Below are positions 7,891 to 12,245 of a DNA stretch of 12,245 nt, one piece after another. Positions within the stretch are counted from its first letter, which is position 1, and each line of letters opens with the position of its first letter. The stretch comes from CAYWGR01 sp964458015. Lineage in GTDB: Bacteria; Planctomycetota; Planctomycetia; Pirellulales; Thermoguttaceae. The notes under the pieces were generated by a model. The model was not told the origin of the DNA, did no database searches, and worked only from the letters and a program-made list of their open reading frames with translations. The position numbers and the translations under genes were made by a program. The stretch lies in NCBI GenBank assembly GCA_964458015.1, contig CAYWGR010000172.1:1-12245 (forward strand), given 5' to 3'.

Positions 7891-7919
7891 CTACCAAGCG
7901 GCCGTACCGCCCTTGGTAG
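7891..7919. promoter_or_regulatory. Perfect 8-bp inverted repeat, possible operator
   Basis: CTACCAAG (7891-7898) and CTTGGTAG (7912-7919) are exact complements around a 13-nt GC-rich loop; a CGG/CCG pair inside could lengthen the stem with a bulge. No T-run follows on either strand, so a terminator is unlikely. It lies near the middle of the divergent sigma-gene divide and next to two CCATTGG direct repeats one helical turn apart, a layout that could suit a shared operator. This is inference. Confidence 0.35.
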
Positions 7920-7924
7920 CGTGT

Positions 7925-8057
7925 GTAACCACAAACCTCGGAACGGAATTGGACAGGTGCATCATCGCGTGGGTACTATAGAAGAAGGCAAAAAAGCAGA
8001 TGTTGTAAGTCTCTGGTCTGAAGCAGGTTACGATTCGCGGCCAGGCAGTGCTAAATA
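7925..8057 (+). pseudogene. Possible relic of an amidohydrolase C-terminus
   Basis: In the frame read from 7937 onward the DNA encodes HHRVGTIEEGKKADVV, which closely matches the C-terminal signature of amidohydrolase/imidazolonepropionase-like enzymes (RVGSIEEGKDADLVV), then LWS and YDSRP before a stop at 8056-8058. Just upstream, another frame gives VTTN (7925-7936), where such enzymes have TxNP, suggesting a frameshift at about 7936. No amidohydrolase body or start is present, so this would be a fragment only. A chance match is possible because the stretch is short. Confidence 0.35.
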
Positions 8058-8155
8058 ATCCGAGAAGTTTTTTGTCCGGGAATCGTCTTGTTTTGTCTAC
8101 CAATGGTTAAGGAGAACTGTAGTGTGCCACTTCCTGGAACTAGTGTGGAGACCTT

Positions 8156-8698
8156 ATGGGCTTGCAAGACTCTAATTGCGACCTGCGGAGCCAAGAATTC
8201 GTTCGACTATTCCAGCGAAACGAGCGCAAATTGTACGGCTTTATCCTCTCGCTTGTTCCCAACATCGCTGTAGCTGATGAGATCAGCCAAGAAACAAATT
8301 TGCGGTTGTGGGAGCAGTTTGAACAATTCGACCCGAACAAGGATTTCGTCTCATGGGCATGCACTATCGCACGCTACCAAGTTCTCACATACCGCACAAT
8401 GAGTAACCGTGAGCCGGTGCGATTTGACTCGAACTTGTTGGATCTCTTGGCCGACCAAGCGGCTAAACGACGCGATGAGTTGGCTACAAAGCAGAGCTAC
8501 TTAGTTGATTGCTTGACACAACTCAGCGATTATAAACGTGAAATCATTCGCCTTTATTATTCGTTGGGGATGACAACCAAGGCGGTTGCCGAAAAGCTTG
8601 GGCGTAGTGTGCCGGCCGTCGAAAAGATGATTACACGAACCCGCCGGGCCTTGCATGACTGCGTTGAGGCGGCTATGCGGCGCGAGGAACATGTATGA
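8156..8698 (+). CDS. ECF RNA polymerase sigma factor, Rhodopirellula/Verrucomicrobium family (second copy)
   Basis: A 180-residue ECF sigma factor, started at the ATG at 8156 with GGAG 5 nt upstream. Region 2 spans about 17-80 (LYGFILSLVPN, ADEISQETNLRLWEQF, DFVSWACTIARYQVL). Region 4 spans about 115-172, with the helix-turn-helix TKAVAEKLGRSVPAVEKMIT at 141-160. It belongs to the same family as the sigma factor on the other side of the divide, but by eye the two share only about a third of their residues. Region 4 is especially different, so they probably read different promoters. Its stop overlaps the downstream FecR-LamG start as ATGA (8695-8698), indicating translational coupling. The last residues, RREEHV, encode the ribosome site for that gene. 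Confidence 0.92.
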   Translation: MGLQDSNCDLRSQEFVRLFQRNERKLYGFILSLVPNIAVADEISQETNLRLWEQFEQFDPNKDFVSWACTIARYQVLTYRTMSNREPVRFDSNLLDLLADQAAKRRDELATKQSYLVDCLTQLSDYKREIIRLYYSLGMTTKAVAEKLGRSVPAVEKMITRTRRALHDCVEAAMRREEHV

Positions 8699-10551
8699 CG
8701 GCATTTTTCACAAACCATTGTGCAAATCTTGATGAAATGCTGCGACTGGTAGCCTCAAGTCTCGCCGGCAACATGTTGCCTAAGGAGAGGAAGCGTCTTG
8801 AGCAGTTGCTTGGCCAAGATGTCGAGATGCGCAATCTTTACTTAGATGTCATTCACGAGTCAAGCATATTGCTCACCTGGGCGATACATGGCGGGCTCGG
8901 AAGTGAAGGAGCAGGTAGTGTAATCACAGACCAGCAAGAGACGGATCGGTGCCTTCCTGCGTCTCCTCGGATAGCCAGTTCCCCTGCTCCCACCTTCCTC
9001 TCCACCACCTACCACAACACGATCAACTTCTTCTCCCAGGAATTGCCGTTCTCGCTTCTTATTGCAACCGTATTGACAAGTTTTGGGCTTTGGGTTGCTT
9101 CATTAGTTTATGTATCCGGCCCGGAAAAGATTGCCAAGGATTCGATATTACCGGCAAAAACGTCATTCGATCCGACTTTGAAAGTCGTTGGCAAGGTCAC
9201 CGGCATGGACAATTGTAAGTGGGGTGATCCAAACACCGAGACCTTGAACGGTGCTAATGTGCTTTTCGGCCGCAAGTATGTACTAGCCTCCGGCTTGATG
9301 GAAATCACCTACGACACCGGCGCCAAGGTCATCTTGCAGGGGCCGGTAACGTATTCAGTGGAGGCCAACGGTGGATATTTGGAGATTGGGAAGTTAACGG
9401 GGAAGCTGGGAAGCAATTTAGATATCAGAAACCAAAAACCAAACATTCTGGCGTTCTCTGTGCGAACGCCAAATACCACCATTACCGACCTCGGTACGGA
9501 GTTTGGTGTCGAAGTCGATGCTGAAGGCGTTACCGAAACAGGTGTCTTTTCTGGCCTCATTCAAGTCACCTCGGAAGGAATTGCAGGCAGGCACCAACTC
9601 AGTATCAGAGAGGGCCAATGGGCAAGGGTTAGCGGTAACGGTTCGATCTCCGTAACCAATCAGAGCGCCAACAAAACGAGCAAACCGTTCATCCGCGCCA
9701 TGCCAGATCGGCAGAATAGGTGCAAGACCGATCCCTACGCAAAACTCGTTCTGTCGATGAATCCATTCGCATATTATCGCATGGAACGGCCGGAATCCTC
9801 GGAAGATCGTGTCGTGTATGACTCGGCACCCGGCGGCCGTCATGGCGAGCTTCTTTTGGCGGATAGCTTCGGCGGCTCCCCATGGCGATCTGGCCGTTTC
9901 GGTGATTCATTGGTCATGCGAGGTTCCGACGCGCACGACCGCGTCCTTATCCGCAATTTTCCCATCCATGCCACACAGATGAAAGGACTTTCCTTCTCGG
10001 TCTGGGCCTATGCAGCAGGATTTGATGGCTGGAACGCTCTACTTCATGGCTTCATTTCGCGTTCGTTTCTTTCTGACGATGTTTCAAGTATTTGGGTCAG
10101 CGATGTTCTTGACATAGGCGTGGATAGCTCAAAAGGACGTCTAGAGGTGGTCTGTAGCTACGGTTCCGGAGCGGCGAGACTCTGCCTCCACCAAGACGCA
10201 GCTTCCAAACCTTTCCCGCTGCAGCAGTGGCAGCATGTTGTGTTTGTGATCAATGGCGAAGATGTGCGTCTTTATCAAAATGGCGTCGAGGTCGCCAAGG
10301 CTGTTGACCGTGCTAATCGTGTAAGAATGATCGACGCCTTGAGTATTGGCGGGAGGCAAGAAAGTCAGGATTTGGCTTGGAAAGGCCGCATCGACGAGGT
10401 CGCGATCTTCCCATATGCCTTGTCGAGCAGTCAAGTTCGCCAACTGTTCACGGGCGACAGACGCGAGGCGACCCAAGAACAATATAATCGCGGTTCGGCA
10501 GCCGCCGAATCCTCCACCGCCGTAGGTGATCGAACGAAGGCCAATCGATAA
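8695..10551 (+). CDS. FecR-domain and LamG-domain single-pass membrane protein, probable anti-sigma/sensor partner (second copy)
   Basis: A 618-residue paralogue of the minus-strand FecR-LamG protein, started at the ATG at 8695 (GAGG 7 nt upstream, 4-nt overlap with the sigma stop). Order: cytoplasmic helical N-terminus 1-110 (LDEMLRLVASSLAGN, then ERKRLEQLLGQD); juxtamembrane FFSQELPFS (112-120); transmembrane helix about 118-140; FecR domain about 193-292 with SGLMEITYDTGAKVILQGP and RTPNTTITDLGTEFGVEV (257-274); LamG domain about 350-605 with AYYRMERP, WQHVVFVINGEDVRLYQNGV and GRIDEVAIF. Compared with its paralogue it has about eight extra residues (near 242-251) just before the RTPN strand. 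The same partner role is inferred: bind the upstream sigma factor inside, sense outside. The N-terminal parts of the two copies barely align, consistent with each suiting its own sigma factor. Confidence 0.92.
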   Translation: MTAFFTNHCANLDEMLRLVASSLAGNMLPKERKRLEQLLGQDVEMRNLYLDVIHESSILLTWAIHGGLGSEGAGSVITDQQETDRCLPASPRIASSPAPTFLSTTYHNTINFFSQELPFSLLIATVLTSFGLWVASLVYVSGPEKIAKDSILPAKTSFDPTLKVVGKVTGMDNCKWGDPNTETLNGANVLFGRKYVLASGLMEITYDTGAKVILQGPVTYSVEANGGYLEIGKLTGKLGSNLDIRNQKPNILAFSVRTPNTTITDLGTEFGVEVDAEGVTETGVFSGLIQVTSEGIAGRHQLSIREGQWARVSGNGSISVTNQSANKTSKPFIRAMPDRQNRCKTDPYAKLVLSMNPFAYYRMERPESSEDRVVYDSAPGGRHGELLLADSFGGSPWRSGRFGDSLVMRGSDAHDRVLIRNFPIHATQMKGLSFSVWAYAAGFDGWNALLHGFISRSFLSDDVSSIWVSDVLDIGVDSSKGRLEVVCSYGSGAARLCLHQDAASKPFPLQQWQHVVFVINGEDVRLYQNGVEVAKAVDRANRVRMIDALSIGGRQESQDLAWKGRIDEVAIFPYALSSSQVRQLFTGDRREATQEQYNRGSAAAESSTAVGDRTKANR

Positions 10552-10607
10552 CGAGGAGGCGGGATGAAGAGATTACACGAAAATAATTCGACAACAGCGA
10601 TTGCGGA

Positions 10608-10632
10608 GTAGACAAAGTTTCTTTGCATCTAC
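10608..10632 (+). other. Hairpin in the FecR-LamG to PEP-CTERM spacer
   Basis: GTAGACAAAG (10608-10617) folds onto CTTTG (10621-10625) and TCTAC (10628-10632), giving ten base pairs with a two-base bulge and a TTT loop. No U-run follows directly. It sits 57 nt after the FecR-LamG stop and could be an mRNA end or processing element; the stem is AT-rich and modest. Confidence 0.35.
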
Positions 10633-10730
10633 AGGAGTGTTTGCGTCCAATTTCTTTCTGCCAGGGTAATGAAGGGTTCGGTCCTGTGCAGGAAGTGTCA
10701 CCACGATGAGCCCTATGGGAGACGGATGTC

Positions 10731-11441
10731 ATGAAGAGCAGATTAGTTGTGACCTGCGCGACGTTGGGAATCTTGATGATCGCGGTCGCCGCCTCGGCGG
10801 AAATTATCGCCACGCCGACAAGCGGCGCGTATGGAACGCTGCCCGTGAGCGGTACGGATTTGGCAAACTCGAATCAGTCGTCCTTTGTGAGCATAACCCC
10901 GATGGCTGGGGAATGGGGGCACGGCGGTACGTCCTACCTCGTTGATGGGACAGTGAATCCTGATCCGAATACCGACCAAGATCAGTTTGCCGCCCCGAAC
11001 GGCGCCGTCGTGACCATCCAGCTTAGTGCTGGGACGGGCAGCAACAGTCCTCTGGGCTACGACATATCGAGCATCGTTACCACGACTGGCAATTGGTCGG
11101 CGCGGCAGATTCAGAGTTACGATGTTGCGTACCAGACGGTGGCAGGGGCGTGGATGTTGCTCCCCAGTGTCGTCGACCTAGGAACCGAGTCCAGCAATGG
11201 CTCGGTACAGGTTGCCATCCATGAGGATAACCCTAGTGTTTCATGGATTGCCACCGGCGTGCAGGCGATCAGGTTCACGTTCCACAATGCCAACGTGCCG
11301 CCGGCGCTGTACGGCGAAGCCGTCTATCAGGAAATCGACGTGTTTGGTCGAGCGTCACCGATACCAGAGCCGGGGATTCTTGTATTGCTTGCCACAGGCA
11401 TGGTCGGACTATTGGCCTACGCATGGCGAAGGCGGAGATAA
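10731..11441 (+). CDS. PEP-CTERM sorting-domain protein with discoidin-like jelly-roll
   Basis: A 236-residue secreted protein, started at the ATG at 10731 with GGGAG about 9 nt upstream. A Sec signal peptide covers 1-23 (ASA, cut before Glu24). The middle (about 50-208) reads like the discoidin/F5-8C-type beta sandwich common in planctomycete PEP-CTERM proteins: GYDISSIVTTTGNW, SYDVAYQTV, GVQAIRFTFHN and YQEIDVFGR. The tail 211-236 is a canonical PEP-CTERM signal (IPEPG, hydrophobic helix, WRRRR), almost identical in its last 11 residues to the minus-strand PEP-CTERM protein. It should be cleaved by an exosortase encoded elsewhere and shown at the cell surface. It lies 179 nt after the FecR-LamG gene and 160 nt before a DUF1559 gene, the same order as in the other arm. 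The cargo domain differs from the LamG-like one there. Confidence 0.9.
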   Translation: MKSRLVVTCATLGILMIAVAASAEIIATPTSGAYGTLPVSGTDLANSNQSSFVSITPMAGEWGHGGTSYLVDGTVNPDPNTDQDQFAAPNGAVVTIQLSAGTGSNSPLGYDISSIVTTTGNWSARQIQSYDVAYQTVAGAWMLLPSVVDLGTESSNGSVQVAIHEDNPSVSWIATGVQAIRFTFHNANVPPALYGEAVYQEIDVFGRASPIPEPGILVLLATGMVGLLAYAWRRRR

Positions 11442-11465
11442 GAAACGGCCGCATCAGGACCGTGG

Positions 11466-11512
11466 CTGACCGGTAGCACCACGACCGCCATTGCGCGGTG
11501 CGTGGCCGTCAG
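11466..11512 (+). terminator. Extended two-stem hairpin between PEP-CTERM and DUF1559 genes
   Basis: An inner stem pairs CCACGACCGC (11479-11488) with GCGGT and CGTGG (11495-11499, 11501-11505), with a one-base bulge and a 6-nt loop. An outer stem pairs CTGA-CGG (11466-11473) with CCGTCAG (11506-11512). The result is a strong GC-rich structure starting 25 nt after the PEP-CTERM stop. Only a weak T-containing tract (GTTTGATCTT) follows, so it may be a leaky terminator or a 3'-end stabiliser, not a full stop. It could lower DUF1559 expression relative to the upstream genes. Confidence 0.42.
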
Positions 11513-11601
11513 GTTTGATCTTGATGGAGCGGAATGGTCCGCCGGCAAACAAGTTATTTGAATCTTATGCCCGTCGACACCTGGCAGATGAAGGAGCGGC
11601 A

Positions 11602-12245
11602 ATGTTTTGGAAGAATGACCGACTGGTGGACAAAGGGCAGGCCTGTCGGCTCTACCATCGCCGTTATTTCCTTCGCGCCCACTGCATCGCTAAAGGGAGA
11701 AGCGGTTTTAACCTAATAGAGCTTTTAGTGGTCATCACGATCATCGGCATTCTCATCTCGCTACTTTTGCCGGCCGTACAGGCGGCTCGCGAGGCGGCGC
11801 GAAGATTGCAATGTTCCAATAACGTCAAACAAATTGCGATGGCTCTACACAACTACCACACAGCCCACGACACATTGCCGTATGGTTCCGGCTCGTGGTG
11901 TGCGCCGGAGGGCAACGGCGGAACGTGGCCCACCATGATCCTTCCGCAACTGGAACAGATAGGACTATATAATCAAATCAATTTCAACCTGTATATGAAA
12001 GACCAATCAGCACAGGTTGTTACCACCGTGGTGTCCACATATATTTGCCCAAGCGATGCCAGCGCGGGCAATGCGGTGCTCGACGGGCGTTTTGCTCGCG
12101 ACAATCCGTCGCCGGCAGCGGGGATCTGGTATACGGGCTCGATGGGCCCAACCGCGGCAGACGGACCATCGGAGTCGAACCAGTGCCCCTTATGTCCAGC
12201 GGGACAGACGCCCAGTCCGAGCAATTACTGCTGCCAGGGACACAA
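11602..12245 (+). CDS. DUF1559 prepilin-like protein, C-terminus beyond window edge
   Basis: From the ATG at 11602 (AGGAG 5 nt upstream) the frame is open for 214 codons to the right edge, so the gene is partial. A 35-residue basic leader ends in SG, then a prepilin N-terminus FNLIELLVVI starts at Phe36 with Glu40 at the +5 position. The hydrophobic helix and PAVQAAREAARRLQCSNN follow, as in the minus-strand paralogue. Downstream are family strands LHNYHTAHDTLPYGSGSW, a WPTMILPQLEQ helix and YICPSDAS. Two small departures from the usual FTLVE are Asn37 and Ile39. The C-terminal H-X9-DG signature would lie beyond the edge. It follows the PEP-CTERM gene by 160 nt with a hairpin between. By symmetry with the other arm, a small lipoprotein gene may follow outside the window. 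Confidence 0.88.
   Translation, partial: MFWKNDRLVDKGQACRLYHRRYFLRAHCIAKGRSGFNLIELLVVITIIGILISLLLPAVQAAREAARRLQCSNNVKQIAMALHNYHTAHDTLPYGSGSWCAPEGNGGTWPTMILPQLEQIGLYNQINFNLYMKDQSAQVVTTVVSTYICPSDASAGNAVLDGRFARDNPSPAAGIWYTGSMGPTAADGPSESNQCPLCPAGQTPSPSNYCCQGH

Larger units (their letters stand above)
7388..8155. other. Divergent non-coding divide between two sigma-factor genes
   Basis: 768 bp separate the start codons of the two outward-facing ECF sigma genes, so both cassette promoters should lie here. The short open frames present have no recognisable product and no supporting ribosome sites. The stretch holds a stem-loop at 7891-7919, two CCATTGG copies 10 bp apart (7864-7870, 7874-7880), an 11-bp inverted repeat pair (7666-7676 and 7861-7871), a weak 7-bp stem (7461-7467 with 7483-7489) in the minus leader, and a short amidohydrolase-like relic near 7925-8057. 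I found no pair of promoter boxes that I would trust on either strand. Promoters of planctomycete ECF sigma factors are poorly known, so their absence from my reading is not evidence. Confidence 0.6.

Noticed and set aside
7949..7979. TTGGAC and TACTAT as a sigma-70 promoter for the plus-strand sigma gene
   Set aside because: The spacer is 19 nt, the boxes are partial, and the site is about 180 nt before the start codon; not enough to annotate.
8078..8100. GGGAAT and GTCTAC as an ECF-type autoregulated promoter
   Set aside because: The spacing is about 11 nt, shorter than the 16-17 nt usual for ECF promoters.
10706..10979. Open frames overlapping the start of the plus-strand PEP-CTERM gene
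   Set aside because: They are out of frame with a gene that has a signal peptide and sorting tail, and encode no recognisable domain.

Overview
The window reads as a piece of a planctomycete chromosome, most likely Pirellulales-like. The grounds are gene families typical of that phylum: two ECF sigma factors of the Rhodopirellula/Verrucomicrobium type, two large FecR plus LamG membrane proteins, two PEP-CTERM surface proteins, two DUF1559 prepilin-like proteins, a small carboxypeptidase-regulatory-like lipoprotein, and twin-arginine-exported metabolic enzymes. No rRNA, tRNA, CRISPR array, intact transposase or phage gene was seen.

Layout. Positions 1-737 (minus strand) hold the N-terminal 245 residues of an exported dihydrodipicolinate-synthase-fold protein that runs off the left edge. 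A 255-bp gap with a near-perfect inverted repeat (785-859) follows. Then come a Tat-exported Gfo/Idh/MocA oxidoreductase (993-2438, minus), a small lipoprotein (2532-2966, minus), a DUF1559 protein (2990-4000, minus), a LamG-like PEP-CTERM protein (4097-4993, minus), a FecR-LamG membrane protein (5047-6846, minus) and an ECF sigma factor (6839-7387, minus). A 768-bp non-coding divide (7388-8155) separates this from the plus-strand arm: ECF sigma factor (8156-8698), FecR-LamG protein (8695-10551), PEP-CTERM protein (10731-11441), and a DUF1559 protein (from 11602) cut by the right edge.

The central observation is that the two arms are mirror images. The same four-gene cassette, sigma / FecR-LamG / PEP-CTERM / DUF1559, appears twice in divergent orientation around the 768-bp divide. 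In both arms the sigma stop codon overlaps the FecR-LamG start, and the junctions share an AGGAACATG core. The copies have diverged strongly in the sigma factors, in the cytoplasmic N-termini of the membrane proteins and in the PEP-CTERM cargo. They stay very similar in the transmembrane segment, the FecR core and the PEP-CTERM tail.

A reasonable model, which is inference, is a pair of cell-surface signalling cassettes. The FecR-LamG protein would bind its sigma factor through its cytoplasmic N-terminus and sense the cell surface or a glycan through its outer FecR and LamG domains. The sigma factor would then control surface components, perhaps including the PEP-CTERM and pseudopilin-like proteins encoded next to it. 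No exosortase or sugar transporter lies in the window, so the processing enzyme for the PEP-CTERM proteins must be elsewhere.
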